In this document: piece after piece, positions 45,023 through 55,020 of the stretch | Numbering within the stretch: position 1 is the first letter of the stretch | Layout of the letters: every line of letters starts with the position of its first letter | DNA from: Hoeflea algicola | GTDB taxonomy: Bacteria > Pseudomonadota > Alphaproteobacteria > Rhizobiales > Rhizobiaceae | DNA: 64,000 nucleotides | Direction of reading: 5' to 3' | NCBI RefSeq assembly: GCF_026619415.1 | Contig: NZ_JAOVZR010000001.1 | Span: 186,001-250,000 of the forward strand | The notes under the pieces: model-generated | Databases searched by the model: none | Told to the model about the DNA's origin: nothing | The model's input: the letters and a program-made list of their open reading frames with translations, nothing else | Translations under genes and position numbers: made by a program

Positions 45023-47665
45023 TCAGCCTGGCAACATGCGATCGACAATGTCGCTGACATCGGCTGACAGCGCTCCGGCTTCACGGATCGAGACAAGTGC
45101 AAGACGGGCATGTTCCTGCCTGCCGGATTCCAGTGACTGCCACGATCGCAGCGCGGTCAGTAGTCGCGCGGCAAGTTGCGGGTTGCGCTTGTCGATGGCA
45201 ATCACCTCGCGCGCCAGCAGTCGGTAACCGGCGCCATCGGCACGGTTGAAACCGGTGGGATTGCCCGCCGAGAACGCACCGACGAGGGCGCGCATGCGGT
45301 TGGGGTTGGTACGATCAAAGTCCGGTCCGGCGAGCAGGTGCTCGACCCGGTCGTAGCTCTTTGCGCCCGGCGCCATGGCCTGGATCGTGTGCCATTTATC
45401 AAGGGCGAGCGGGTTGTCGGCAAAACGCGCTCTGAAGCTTTCCAGAGCTTCCCGGGTTTCTTCCGCGCTGGCAAACTGGTACACCAGCAGCTGCAGCGCC
45501 TGTGCCATCATGGTCATGTTGTCGGCTGCATCGAACGCCTTCTTGAGCCTATCCGGCCAGCCTTCGGCGATCGACGCATAGGCCATTGCGGTAGCCGCAA
45601 GCGCCCGTTTGCCCGCATCCTCTGCATCCGGGCTGTAGGGGCCCGTTGGCGCGCTGTCAGCCAACGCAGCAAAGGTTTCAAGACCCGCATGCGCGACTTC
45701 CTTCATCACCGCCTCGCGGGCCGCATGGATCGCGTCGGGATCGATATTGCCGCCGATTTCACGGGCAATGTCGCTTTCTGACGGCAGTGTCAGCGTCTGG
45801 GCGCGGAAGGCTGGCTCCAGGCTTTCGTCTGCTGCCGTGGCGATCAGGATTTCAGCAAGCTCGGCGACAGACGGCAGTTTGCGGTCGTCGCGGCTAAGCC
45901 GTGCTGCGCTGATGAGGCTTCGGGTCGCATGGTCGTTGATTGCCTGCCAGCGGGCCACGCCGTCGCTGTCGTGGCGGGCGATATGCGCGAGATCCGCGAT
46001 GCTTTGCTCCATGGCAATGTTGACCGGGGCGGAAAACCCGCGGTTGATCGACAGCACCGGCCGCTCGGGCACACCGGCAAAACGAAAGGTCTGCTTGCGT
46101 TTTGTCAGGTGAAACACGCCGTTCCCGGCCTCGCCACCGTGGGGTTGCCCTTCGAATTCACGGCCATCGGGCAGGATCAGCCCATAGGCCAGCGGAATAT
46201 GCATCAGTGCCTTGCGTGACTGTCCGGGCGTCGGCGCCAGCGATTGCTCGAGCGTCACGCTGAAGGTCTTGCCGGCTTCGTTCCAGTCGGTCGACACGGT
46301 GACCAGCGGTGTGCCGGCCTGGCTGTACCAGAGCGCGAACTGTGTCAGGTCACGGCCGCTGGCGTCTGTGAAACAGGCGAGAAAATCCTCAATCGTCGAG
46401 GCGTCGCCATCATGCCGTTCGAAATACAGATCCATACCTTTGCGAAAGTCTTCCGCGCCCAGAATGGTGCGGATCATGCGCACCACTTCAGAGCCTTTTT
46501 CATAGACGGTTGCTGTGTAGAAATTGTTGATTTCACGATATTTTTGCGGGCGCACCGGATGCGCGAGCGGCCCTGCATCCTCGGGAAACTGATGCGCCTT
46601 GAGCAGCCGGATTTCGGCAATGCGCTTGACCGGTGCCGAGCGTTGATCGGCCGAGAACGTGTGATCGCGATAGACCGTCAGCCCTTCTTTCAGGCAGAGC
46701 TGGAACCAGTCGCGGCAGGTGATGCGGTTACCGGTCCAGTTGTGAAAATATTCATGTGCGATAATCGCCTCGATATTGGCGTAATCAGCGTCGGTCGCGG
46801 TTTCCGGGTCAGCCAGCACATACTTGTCGTTGAAGACATTCAGGCCCTTGTTCTCCATCGCCCCCATGTTGAAATCCGACACAGCGACGATCTGGAAGAT
46901 ATCGAGATCATACTCCCGGCCATAGACTTCTTCGTCCCATTTCATCGAGCGCTTGAGCGCGTCCATCGCATAGGCAGCACGCGCTTCCTTGCCGTGTTCG
47001 ACATAGATTTTCAGCGCCACATCGCGGCCGCTCATGGTGGTGAAGCTGTCTTCGATCATGCCGAGATCGCCGCCAACCAGCGCGAAAAGATAGGAAGGTT
47101 TGGGGTGCGGATCGAACCACGCGGCGAAATGGCGGCCTTCGTCATAGTCGCCGCCGCCGAGGAAATTGCCATTCGACAACAACAGCTTGGCATCATCTTT
47201 GCGGGCAATGACAGTTACGGTGTAGACCGCAAGTACATCCGGCCGGTCATAGAAATAGGTGATGCGGCGAAACCCTTCGGCTTCACATTGCGTGCAATAG
47301 ACCCCGCTGGAGCGGTATAGCCCCATCAGCGTGGTGTTTGTCTCAGGCGAGATTGTGGTGGAGACGGTGATTTCGAACGGGCCGCTTTCGGGCAGGGCGC
47401 GGATGGTCAGGCTGTCGGGTGTTACCGCGTAACCGGCGGGATCGATGTCATTGCCATCAAGCTGCAAACCGTCGAGTGTCAATTCGTCGCCATCGAGCAC
47501 CAGCGCTGCATCCGCCGCCACGCCTTCGCGGCGATGCAGGATCATCCGCGAGACCACCTTGGTCGCCGCCGGGTCCAATTCGAAGGTAAGATCGATCCGT
47601 TCTACAACAAAATCCGTGGGTCTATAGTCACCGAGCTTGAATATCTGTCCCGATTCAGTCCGCAT
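45023..47665 (-). CDS. pepN: Aminopeptidase N (M1 family)
   Basis: 880 residues, standard for bacterial PepN. The exopeptidase motif MGAMENKGLN (GAMEN at 268-272) and the zinc motif HEYFH (H304, E305, H308), with a downstream glutamate in CLKEGLTVYRDH, give a complete M1 active site. The C-terminal helical region matches the E. coli-type PepN (DUF3458). It removes N-terminal residues from peptides in the cytosol. An inverted repeat lies immediately upstream. Confidence 0.95.
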   Translation of the reverse strand: MRTESGQIFKLGDYRPTDFVVERIDLTFELDPAATKVVSRMILHRREGVAADAALVLDGDELTLDGLQLDGNDIDPAGYAVTPDSLTIRALPESGPFEITVSTTISPETNTTLMGLYRSSGVYCTQCEAEGFRRITYFYDRPDVLAVYTVTVIARKDDAKLLLSNGNFLGGGDYDEGRHFAAWFDPHPKPSYLFALVGGDLGMIEDSFTTMSGRDVALKIYVEHGKEARAAYAMDALKRSMKWDEEVYGREYDLDIFQIVAVSDFNMGAMENKGLNVFNDKYVLADPETATDADYANIEAIIAHEYFHNWTGNRITCRDWFQLCLKEGLTVYRDHTFSADQRSAPVKRIAEIRLLKAHQFPEDAGPLAHPVRPQKYREINNFYTATVYEKGSEVVRMIRTILGAEDFRKGMDLYFERHDGDASTIEDFLACFTDASGRDLTQFALWYSQAGTPLVTVSTDWNEAGKTFSVTLEQSLAPTPGQSRKALMHIPLAYGLILPDGREFEGQPHGGEAGNGVFHLTKRKQTFRFAGVPERPVLSINRGFSAPVNIAMEQSIADLAHIARHDSDGVARWQAINDHATRSLISAARLSRDDRKLPSVAELAEILIATAADESLEPAFRAQTLTLPSESDIAREIGGNIDPDAIHAAREAVMKEVAHAGLETFAALADSAPTGPYSPDAEDAGKRALAATAMAYASIAEGWPDRLKKAFDAADNMTMMAQALQLLVYQFASAEETREALESFRARFADNPLALDKWHTIQAMAPGAKSYDRVEHLLAGPDFDRTNPNRMRALVGAFSAGNPTGFNRADGAGYRLLAREVIAIDKRNPQLAARLLTALRSWQSLESGRQEHARLALVSIREAGALSADVSDIVDRMLPG

Positions 47666-47671
47666 ATTATG

Positions 47672-47698
47672 TGTCCCGCAATATTCAATATTGGGACA
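47672..47698. promoter_or_regulatory. Inverted repeat directly upstream of pepN
   Basis: TGTCCC (47672-47677) and AATATT (47680-47685) are mirrored by AATATT (47687-47692) and GGGACA (47693-47698), with two extra bases in the left arm. The element starts seven bases before the pepN start codon, so it would lie in the leader or over the promoter. It could be an operator or a leader hairpin; no known regulator site is recognised. Confidence 0.5.
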
Positions 47699-47951
47699 GA
47701 CGCTATCATGGAGGATACTGAGAAGGCGTTAAAATGCCTGGCGCCTTCGGGGGTGAGTGCTTTTTCACCAAAATCGATACAAAATTGCAAATTTGGCGCG
47801 TTTTGCCGCCTGATTGGCCCATCGCATCCCCTGTGCCGAAAATGGACGCCAGTTTCTCTTCCCCGCTTGTCTCGACAAATCGTCCGAGCACGATAAGTAT
47901 ACGGACGAGCCGGGCTTGTGCCCGAAAATAGAGCTTTCATCAGGAAATGCC

Positions 47952-50249
47952 ATGAACATCGCCACGCCCAAATTCGGAGTCGGCGCATCTGCGTTGCGCA
48001 AGGAAGACCCAAAGCTGATTCGCGGCGAGGGCGCCTTTACCGATGACATCACCGCCGAAGGTGAACTGCGCGGGTTCGTGCTGCGCTCGGCCTATGCGGC
48101 GGCGCACTTCAGCTTCAACGATCTCGACGCCGCCCGCTCGGCTGATGGCGTGCATCTGGTGCTGACTGCCCAGGACGTGGCCCATCTCGGCCCGGTGATC
48201 TGCCAGACGACACTCAAGCAGCCCGATGGAACCCGCCACGCGCTCAAGCACACGCCGCTTCTGTGCGACGGCGAGGTACGCCACGTCGGCGATGCAGTGG
48301 CCTTCATTGTCGCCGACACGCTGGAGCAGGCGCGCGATGCGTCCGAATTGATCGACATTGATTGGAAATTCAGCGATGCTCATGTCGATCTTGCCACAGC
48401 ACTGGATGAGGGTCGTCCGCTGGTCTGGCCCGATCTGGGCACCAATCAGGCGTTCCTCTACCGGGTCGGCGATGCCGAGGCGACCGAGACGGCTATCGCC
48501 AGTGCCGATCATGTGACGACCGTCCATTTCGTTAATAACCGGCTGGTTTCCAACTATATGGAACCGCGCGCCTGTCTCGCCGAATGGGATGATGAGGCCG
48601 GAAAATTCACGCTGACGCTCGGCTCGCAGGGCGTTCACGCCATTCGCCGCACGCTCGCCAAGGATGTGTTCGGCATGGACCTCGACGCCTTCCGGGTTGT
48701 CACCCGCGATGTTGGCGGCGGCTTTGGCACCAAATCGTTCAATTACCGCGAATACCCGCTGGCGCTGGAAAGCGCGCGCCAGCTCGGCCGCCCGGTCAAA
48801 TGGGTCTGCGACCGTACCGAGCATTTCCTTTCCGACGCCCATGGCCGTGATCACCTCGTGACCGCCTCGCTGGCGCTCGACAAGTATGCGCGCATCACCG
48901 GCCTGAAAATTGATATTCTCGCCAATATGGGTGGCTATCTGAGCCAGTTCGGCCCCTATGTGCCAACTTTTGGCGGCTCGATGGCGACCGGTGTCTACGA
49001 CATCGCCAATCTCGATTTCAAGCTACGCGGGGTCTACACCCACACCACGCCCGTCGACGCCTATCGCGGCGCCGGGCGCCCCGAAGCGGCGTTCCTGATC
49101 GAGCGGCTGATCGATGCCACCGCGCGCGAAATCGGCATGCCGGTGGCTGAGCTGCGCCGGCGCAATTTCATCCGGCCCGAGCAGATGCCCTATATGACCC
49201 AGGGCGGGCGCAACTACGATGTCGGCGAATTTGATGGCCACATGACCCGGGCGCTGGAAAAGGCGGGCGCGGCAAGCTTTCCCGAACGGGCCGCCGAGGC
49301 TGTTTCGCGCGGCAAGCTGCGCGGCTTTGGCACAGCTGTCTATATCGAGGCATGCGCCTTTGCAGGTTCCGAACCTGCGAGGCTGACGCTCGATGCGGAT
49401 GGCGGCGTGACCCTTTATATCGGCACCCAGACCAACGGCCAGGGCCATGCCACGGCCTACAGTCAGTTCGTCGCCGACAAGATCGGCATTGATTTCGACA
49501 GGATTACCGTGCGTCAGGGCGATACCAACGAACTTGCCAAGGGCGGCGGCACCGGCGGTTCGAGATCGATCCCGCTCGGCGGCGTCTCGGTCAACCGCGC
49601 CTCCGAAGTGCTGGCCGACAAGATCAGAAAGCTGGCCGCCGATGAACTCGAAGCCTCAGCCGCCGACATCGAACTTGTCGACGGTTCGGCTCGGATTGTC
49701 GGCACCGACCGGGTGCTCAGCTTCGCCGAAATTGCCCTTGCGGCCAAGTCCGACGAAGACCGCACCGGTGAGGCAGACATTGTCCAGGACGAGGCGACCT
49801 ATCCCAACGGCACCCATATCTGCGAGGTCGAGATCGATCCGGAGACCGGTCATGTGGAGATTGTCGCCTATACCATCGTCGACGATTTCGGCGTGACCGT
49901 GAACCCGGTGCTGCTTCTGGGTCAGGTGCATGGCGGCGTCATGCAGGGTATCGGCCAGTGCCTGAGCGAGGGTGTTGTCTATTCCGAGGACGGACAATTG
50001 CTGACTGCGAGCTTCATGGACTATGCCATGCCGCGCGCCGACAGCGTGCCGTATTTTGATTTCGAGACCCGCAATGTGCCCTCGACCACCAACGCCATGG
50101 GCATCAAGGGGGCGGGCGAGGCCGGCACCATTGGCGCCTGTCCGGCGGTGGCCAACGCGCTGGTCGATGCGCTCGACCGGGCCCGCGGCGTGCGCCACAT
50201 CGACATGCCGGCGACGCCGCTACGGGTCTGGGAGGCGCTCAACAGCTAG
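47952..50249 (+). CDS. Molybdenum hydroxylase large subunit, form II CoxL-like
   Basis: 765 residues with AGGAAA seven bases before ATG 47952. The xanthine dehydrogenase/CO dehydrogenase large-subunit fold is clear: FGVGASALRKEDPKLIRGEG, RDVGGGFGTKSFNYREYPLA, VDAYRGAGRPEAAFLIERL, TQTNGQGHATAYSQFVADK and GIKGAGEAGTIGACPAVANA. The AYRGAGR loop marks the form II class, not true CO dehydrogenase (AYRCSFR). The active-site glutamate in GAGEAGTIG is present. No FAD or iron-sulfur subunit is next to it, so partners must lie elsewhere. Substrate unknown, probably an aldehyde or purine-like compound. Confidence 0.9.
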   Translation: MNIATPKFGVGASALRKEDPKLIRGEGAFTDDITAEGELRGFVLRSAYAAAHFSFNDLDAARSADGVHLVLTAQDVAHLGPVICQTTLKQPDGTRHALKHTPLLCDGEVRHVGDAVAFIVADTLEQARDASELIDIDWKFSDAHVDLATALDEGRPLVWPDLGTNQAFLYRVGDAEATETAIASADHVTTVHFVNNRLVSNYMEPRACLAEWDDEAGKFTLTLGSQGVHAIRRTLAKDVFGMDLDAFRVVTRDVGGGFGTKSFNYREYPLALESARQLGRPVKWVCDRTEHFLSDAHGRDHLVTASLALDKYARITGLKIDILANMGGYLSQFGPYVPTFGGSMATGVYDIANLDFKLRGVYTHTTPVDAYRGAGRPEAAFLIERLIDATAREIGMPVAELRRRNFIRPEQMPYMTQGGRNYDVGEFDGHMTRALEKAGAASFPERAAEAVSRGKLRGFGTAVYIEACAFAGSEPARLTLDADGGVTLYIGTQTNGQGHATAYSQFVADKIGIDFDRITVRQGDTNELAKGGGTGGSRSIPLGGVSVNRASEVLADKIRKLAADELEASAADIELVDGSARIVGTDRVLSFAEIALAAKSDEDRTGEADIVQDEATYPNGTHICEVEIDPETGHVEIVAYTIVDDFGVTVNPVLLLGQVHGGVMQGIGQCLSEGVVYSEDGQLLTASFMDYAMPRADSVPYFDFETRNVPSTTNAMGIKGAGEAGTIGACPAVANALVDALDRARGVRHIDMPATPLRVWEALNS

Positions 50250-50450
50250 GCCAGCGATTGCCGGCGGACAGCGGTCCATCAGCGAAGTACGTACCGATCA
50301 TCAGCTATATTGATCGGACGCAGGCACGCGGAGCGGCTATGGTCGGGCGGCCCGGCAATCTGGTTTACTCCGACCCATCCGCCACATTGCCGTTGCGGCG
50401 AAATGTACGGTGCGTGTTTCTTCTCACGGCCCGGATAAAAAGGAAATCAG

Positions 50451-51446
50451 GTGAGCGAAACCAGCCCGATTGAAACCGAGACCAGCGCTGCGCCGGCAAC
50501 GGCCCTGCCGACCCCGGCACAGAACGTGTCGCCGATGGTAGGAATCGGACTAAAGGTGGTTTCGGTTTGCGTTTTCGTCAGCATGTCGACCTTTATCAAG
50601 GCTGGCGGTGAGGGCCTGCCCGCAGGCCAGATCGTGTTCTTCCGCTCGGCCTTCGCCATCGTTCCGATACTGGTCTATCTGGCTCTGCGCGGACAGCTGG
50701 ATGGTGCGTGGCGCACGGCCAACCCGATGTCGCATGTAATGCGCGGTCTGGTCGGCGTTATGGCGATGGGGTTCGGGTTTTATGGCCTGATGCACCTGCC
50801 ATTGCCCGACGCGATTGCCATTGGCTACGCCATGCCGCTGATTGCCGTGGTGTTCGCCGCCGTTTTCTTGCGCGAGACAGTGCGCATCTTCCGCTGGTCG
50901 GCTGTGGCCGTTGGTCTTGGCGGGGTGATGATCATCTCCTGGCCGCGGCTGAGCCTGTTCAGCGACGGTTTCGGTTCCGGCGAAGCGCTGGGCGCGGTTG
51001 CGGTTCTGATTTCCGCCTCCCTCGGCGCCACCGCCATGATCCTGGTGCGCAGGCTGGTGCTGACCGAACGGACACCGACGATCGTGCTCTATTTCTCGCT
51101 CACCGCCACGGTTCTGTCGCTGGCGACGATTCCCTTTGGCTGGGTCGTGCCGGACTGGCAGACACTGGTGCTGATGGCGCTGGCCGGATTTTGCGGCGGT
51201 CTCGGGCAGATATTGCTGACCCAGAGCTACCGGCATGCGGATGTGTCGACGATTGCGCCGTTTGAATACACCTCGATCATTCTGGGTATCGTCATCGGCT
51301 ATTTCGTGTTTGGTGACGTGCCGACCTGGACCATGCTGACCGGCACCGCGATTGTCGTCAGCGCCGGCCTGTTTGTCATCCTGCGCGAGCACAAGCTGGG
51401 GCTTGAGCGCCGGGCGCAGCGCCGGCTTGTGACCCCGCAGGGGTAG
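50451..51446 (+). CDS. EamA/DMT-family transporter
   Basis: 331 residues starting at GTG 50451 (AAGGAAA upstream). Ten predicted TM helices in two EamA repeats: VVSVCVFVSMSTFIKAGGEG, PAGQIVFFRSAFAIVPILVY and MRGLVGVMAMGFGFYGLMHL in the first half, with FEYTSIILGIVIGYFVFGD in the second. An export or exchange role for small metabolites is usual for the family; the substrate is unknown. It stands alone. Confidence 0.9.
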   Translation: MSETSPIETETSAAPATALPTPAQNVSPMVGIGLKVVSVCVFVSMSTFIKAGGEGLPAGQIVFFRSAFAIVPILVYLALRGQLDGAWRTANPMSHVMRGLVGVMAMGFGFYGLMHLPLPDAIAIGYAMPLIAVVFAAVFLRETVRIFRWSAVAVGLGGVMIISWPRLSLFSDGFGSGEALGAVAVLISASLGATAMILVRRLVLTERTPTIVLYFSLTATVLSLATIPFGWVVPDWQTLVLMALAGFCGGLGQILLTQSYRHADVSTIAPFEYTSIILGIVIGYFVFGDVPTWTMLTGTAIVVSAGLFVILREHKLGLERRAQRRLVTPQG

Positions 51447-51662
51447 TTAAGCCAGGCATCATGCAATGGCCGCTTTGTGGCGCTTGGCACACGCAAGGTA
51501 GATCTGGCCGGAATCTCAGTATTATCTCCTGATATAGGCTAATTGACACTGGTCAAGGCGATGCTTCCCGACATTTGCTCCAATAGGTGCATTGAAACGG
51601 CGCGCCATGCTTGCGCCGTCGATCAAGCCCAGTTCTGGGACTGATCCTGAAGGGAGCAAGAG

Positions 51663-52076
51663 ATGTATTCAAAAATCATGGTACCGGTCGATCTCACTCA
51701 CGCTGTTCAGCTCGAAAAAGCGTTGACCACTGCTGCAGATCTGGCAAAAATCTACAATTCATCGGTGACAATTGTTGGCGTGGTGGGCGCAGAGCCGGGG
51801 CCGGTGTCGCATAATCCGAAGGAATTCGCGGCCAAGCTCGATGCCTTTGCCTCCGATCAGTCGGTCAAGCACGGCGTGACATTCGCGGCGTTGGCCATGA
51901 CCTCGCACGATCCGGCAGTCGATCTCGATATTCGACTCAAGCAGGCGGCGGAAGAACTCGGCGCTGATCTGGTGGTCATGGCCTCGCATGTGCCCGGCTT
52001 TCTCGACCATTTCTTCTCGTCTAAGGCCGGCTACTTGGCCTCTCATGTCAATATATCCGTGTTCATCGTCAGATAA
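51663..52076 (+). CDS. Universal stress protein (UspA fold)
   Basis: 137 residues: YSKIMVPVDLTHAVQLEKAL, VTIVGVVGAEPG and the C-terminal GADLVVMASHVPGFLDHFFS then ISVFIVR show the UspA fold. The usual ATP-binding G-x2-G-x9-G(S/T) is poorly kept, so it may be a non-ATP-binding type. GGGAGCAAGAG precedes ATG 51663. No operon partner; a hairpin follows. Confidence 0.88.
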   Translation: MYSKIMVPVDLTHAVQLEKALTTAADLAKIYNSSVTIVGVVGAEPGPVSHNPKEFAAKLDAFASDQSVKHGVTFAALAMTSHDPAVDLDIRLKQAAEELGADLVVMASHVPGFLDHFFSSKAGYLASHVNISVFIVR

Positions 52077-52092
52077 CCCACTTCAAGACCGT

Positions 52093-52116
52093 GCAGGCAC
52101 CGGGTTCTGTGCCTGC
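52093..52116 (+). terminator. Hairpin after the UspA gene
   Basis: GCAGGCAC (52093-52100) pairs exactly with GTGCCTGC (52109-52116) around an 8-nt loop, 17 bases after the UspA stop and before the convergent MFS gene. No T run, so terminator function is uncertain. Confidence 0.45.
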
Positions 52117-52179
52117 TGGGTCGGCTGCGCGGGAAACGGCCCGGTGCCCCGCCATGGATTGCGGCAGGGAGCGGGCTGG

Positions 52180-53481
52180 TTACAGCGTGCGCGATGTCTC
52201 GTCGGCTTCCGTTTCTTCGGGTTCTTCCTCCGGATCGTCGCCATAGGCAGGGTCGGAACGCGGGTCGAGTTCGGCGGTCTGCGGGGTCTGTTCGCGCATT
52301 GGCGCCATCATCAGGAAGTCCGAGCGGGTCTCTTCGGAAGGCTGCTCGCGGCGGCTGATGCGCCAGGCGGCATGGCCGCTATAGGTGGCAAAGCAGATCG
52401 CCATGGCCGCAAACAGCGCGTACGGGCCAAGCCAGTCCATCGCCAGACCGATGATGATTGGCCCGATCATGGTGGCCACGCCATAAATGATCATCAGGCC
52501 GCTCGATACCTCGACGAATTCATCGGCCTCGGCATGGTCATTGGCATGCGCCACGTTGAGCGAATAGATCGGAAACAGCACGGTGCCCAGTACCAGCATC
52601 AGGGCGAAGAACATCATCCGGTTTTCGACGCCGAACATCGCGGTCATCCCGCAGGTTACAACACCGACGATGCCGGCAAAAATCATCACCTTGCGACGGT
52701 CCATCCGGTCCGATGCACGGCCAAGCGGGTACTGGAAAATCGCGCCGCCGATCATCGCCACCGCCAGCATCGAGGCGCCTTCGGTCGTCGTGAGGCCCAG
52801 TTGCGAGGCATAGACCGGCCCGAGGCCATTCCACCCGCTGGCGATCAGACCGGCCAGCAGCGTGCCGATGACGGCCGCCGGCGAGCGCCGGTAGAGAGCC
52901 GGCACATCGAATTTTACCTGGGTCAATGGTTGCGGCGACTGTGCGCTCGACAGTGCCGTCGGCATGATCGCCAGCGAGCAGATCAGCGCGCAGACCATGA
53001 ACAACGTCGGCCCCAGCACGTCGCCGAATGGCACGACATACTGTCCAAGCATGATCGCCGACATGGTCACCATCATGTAGACCGAAAACAGCGCGCCGCG
53101 GTTTTCATTGCTGACCTTCTCGTTGAGCCAGCTTTCGATGATCATGTAACCGCCGGCGATGGAGAAGCCAGCCAGCGCCCGGATCAGCACCCAGGCCATC
53201 GGATGGACCAGCAGCGAATGCAACAGAAACGACATCGCCATCATCGTCGTCAGCACGCCGAACACGCGCACATGGCCGACGCGCAGCACCAGCCGCGGCG
53301 TGATGATGCAGCTTGCGGTGAACGCAATCGCATAGCCGGTGGCAATCAGTGAAATGGCGAAGGTTGACCAGCCTTCTTCCACCGCTCTGATCGGGATCAG
53401 ATAACCTGACAGTCCTACGGCTGCGAGCATGAAAAACGTTGAAAGCAGCAGCGACGCCACCGATCGTACGGATTGGATCAT
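52180..53481 (-). CDS. MFS transporter (YcaD-like)
   Basis: 433 residues from the ATG complementary to 53479-53481, which has AGGAA upstream; a TTG at 53499 is less likely. Twelve TM helices: VASLLLSTFFMLAAVGLSGY, ALAGFSIAGGYMIIESWLNE and SVYMMVTMSAIMLGQYVVPF resemble the YcaD/YfkF subgroup, whose ESWLN block is seen here. The C-terminal 65 residues are acidic and disordered (DPAYGDDPEEEPEETEADET). Substrate unknown. Confidence 0.88.
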   Translation of the reverse strand: MIQSVRSVASLLLSTFFMLAAVGLSGYLIPIRAVEEGWSTFAISLIATGYAIAFTASCIITPRLVLRVGHVRVFGVLTTMMAMSFLLHSLLVHPMAWVLIRALAGFSIAGGYMIIESWLNEKVSNENRGALFSVYMMVTMSAIMLGQYVVPFGDVLGPTLFMVCALICSLAIMPTALSSAQSPQPLTQVKFDVPALYRRSPAAVIGTLLAGLIASGWNGLGPVYASQLGLTTTEGASMLAVAMIGGAIFQYPLGRASDRMDRRKVMIFAGIVGVVTCGMTAMFGVENRMMFFALMLVLGTVLFPIYSLNVAHANDHAEADEFVEVSSGLMIIYGVATMIGPIIIGLAMDWLGPYALFAAMAICFATYSGHAAWRISRREQPSEETRSDFLMMAPMREQTPQTAELDPRSDPAYGDDPEEEPEETEADETSRTL

Positions 53482-53662
53482 GGCGGCTATTCCTGCCAAC
53501 AGAAAGCGGCCTTGCCTTTCTCCTGTGTGTCATCTGGAGAAGACAAGACCTGATTGCACTGGGTTCTTTGGGGATCATGCCATGGCGGATTGCGACGGGA
53601 ATGCCCGATTGCGACCTAACGAAAATATTTCCGGTGAGGTGGGGAGTTGGTACGGCGGCGGG

Positions 53663-54571
53663 TCAGCCTGTCGCCAGCGCCTCCAGCCGTTCCTGCAGCG
53701 ACAGCAGATCAGCCCAGACGAACCGTTTTTGCGCCGGGTTGCGCAACAGATAGGCCGGGTGCAGCGTCGGCAGCGCCGGGATTGGCGCATCACCGGCCAG
53801 ATAGTCCATCCAGTTGCCACGGATCGACAAAATCCCCTTGTCGGTGCCCAGCAGTGACTTGCTTGCCACATTGCCGAGCATGACGACGATTTTGGGCGCA
53901 GCCAGCGCCACATGGCGCTCGATGAAGGGGCGACAGAGTTCGATCTCGTGCGGGGCAGGGGTACGGTTGCCGGGCGGCCGCCAGGGAATCATGTTGGTGA
54001 TATAGGCACTGTCGCGGTCAAGCCCGATGGCGGCCAGCATGCGGTCGAGCATCTGCCCGGCGCGGCCAACGAACGGCGCGCCCTGCAGGTCCTCATCGCG
54101 TCCCGGTGCTTCGCCGATAAACATCACCGGTGCTTCCGGGTTGCCGTCCGCAAACACCAGCGATTTGGCGCTATGGCGCAGATTGCAGCCGGTAAAGCCG
54201 TCGAGTGCTGCGCGCAGTTCTGCAATTGAGTTGGCGCCAGCGGCCAGCGCGCGGGCATGCTCGAACGCGGCCGCTCCTGGAACCGTCAACTGCGAGGCTT
54301 GCGGGTCCGGGGCAAGCGGTTGCGGGGCGGGTTTGCGGCTTGCGCTCGGCGCAGGCTGTGTTGCCGGGGATGAAGACGTTTGGCCCGGTGTCGTGGTCGC
54401 GCCGGCGTTGGGCTGCGGCTGCGGACGGCCGCGGGCCTGATGCGCCTCGGCAGTTTGCACGAACCGGTCGATCGGCGTGTCTTCGCACAGCTCTCCGACG
54501 CCGCTGTCGGCGTAGAAGTGCAGAAGTGCGGCCCATCCCGCCGGGTCCATTTCATGTGCCATGCTTGCCAT
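53663..54571 (-). CDS. Uracil-DNA glycosylase, family 4 type
   Basis: 302 residues. A variable, proline/glutamine-rich linker (about 45-90) joins an N-terminal segment to the glycosylase domain: [20 protein letters not shown] (motif 1), [36 protein letters not shown] and [17 protein letters not shown] (motif 2). Family 4 enzymes bind a 4Fe-4S cluster through four cysteines; some are visible (C in FTGCNLR and ELCRPF), but the second N-terminal cysteine is not obvious. It removes uracil from DNA. Confidence 0.92.
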   Translation of the reverse strand: MASMAHEMDPAGWAALLHFYADSGVGELCEDTPIDRFVQTAEAHQARGRPQPQPNAGATTTPGQTSSSPATQPAPSASRKPAPQPLAPDPQASQLTVPGAAAFEHARALAAGANSIAELRAALDGFTGCNLRHSAKSLVFADGNPEAPVMFIGEAPGRDEDLQGAPFVGRAGQMLDRMLAAIGLDRDSAYITNMIPWRPPGNRTPAPHEIELCRPFIERHVALAAPKIVVMLGNVASKSLLGTDKGILSIRGNWMDYLAGDAPIPALPTLHPAYLLRNPAQKRFVWADLLSLQERLEALATG

Positions 54572-54672
54572 CGCCCGATTCTATCTGATGGGCCATGCAG
54601 TGGGAAGGGGCGTAATCGACCCGGTCCACCGTGCTGTGCGTCTTCAGGTTCACGTCGCTTGCATATTCCTAC

Positions 54673-54684
54673 ATTCCATGGAAT
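54673..54684. promoter_or_regulatory. Perfect 12-bp palindrome before the ArsR gene, probable operator
   Basis: ATTCCATGGAAT is fully palindromic and lies six bases before the ArsR start codon, set in an AT-rich stretch (GCATATTCCTAC...AATAAAAG) unlike the surrounding GC-rich DNA. ArsR dimers bind short AT-rich palindromes at their own promoters, so autoregulation is likely. The next gene would be controlled with it. Confidence 0.6.
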
Positions 54685-54690
54685 AAAAGA

Positions 54691-55020
54691 ATGACGGACA
54701 CTCAAGTTGCCGTCAAGGTTCTCTCTGTTCTGGCCCATGAAGGCCGCGTTTTACTGCTTCAAACACTGGTGCAGGCCGGTGAAAAGGGCGCATCTGTCGG
54801 CGCATTGGCCGAGGCAATCGGGCAAAACCTCAAAACCGTCTCCGCGCAGTTGCAACTGATGGCCGATGCCGGGCTGGTGCGCGCCCGCCGCGAGGGAAAG
54901 CAGATGATCTATTGTGCGCAATACGACACACTTGGCGCGCTGTTTTCCTTCATCATGCATGATTGCTGTGGCGGTCACGAAGACCTGCGCCGCACCGTGC
55001 TGCGGGTGTGCAAATGCTGA
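54691..55020 (+). CDS. ArsR/SmtB-family regulator with cysteine-rich C-terminus
   Basis: 109 residues from ATG 54691. Winged helix: VKVLSVLAHEGRVLLLQTLV, GALAEAIGQNLKTVSAQLQL (recognition helix), ADAGLVRARREGKQMIYC. Five cysteines all lie in the C-terminal third: C75, the pair C92-C93 with H96 in HDCCGGHED, and C107/C109 in the final VCKC. The classical ArsR metal site (CxCxxC in the recognition helix) is absent. A C-terminal site for arsenite, a soft metal or a thiol-reactive compound is therefore inferred. It overlaps the following gene by seven bases, so the two are expressed together. Confidence 0.85.
   Translation: MTDTQVAVKVLSVLAHEGRVLLLQTLVQAGEKGASVGALAEAIGQNLKTVSAQLQLMADAGLVRARREGKQMIYCAQYDTLGALFSFIMHDCCGGHEDLRRTVLRVCKC

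Noticed and set aside
47952..50249. True aerobic CO dehydrogenase large subunit
   Set aside because: The active-site loop reads AYRGAGR, the form II type, not AYRCSFR, and no coxM or coxS genes adjoin.
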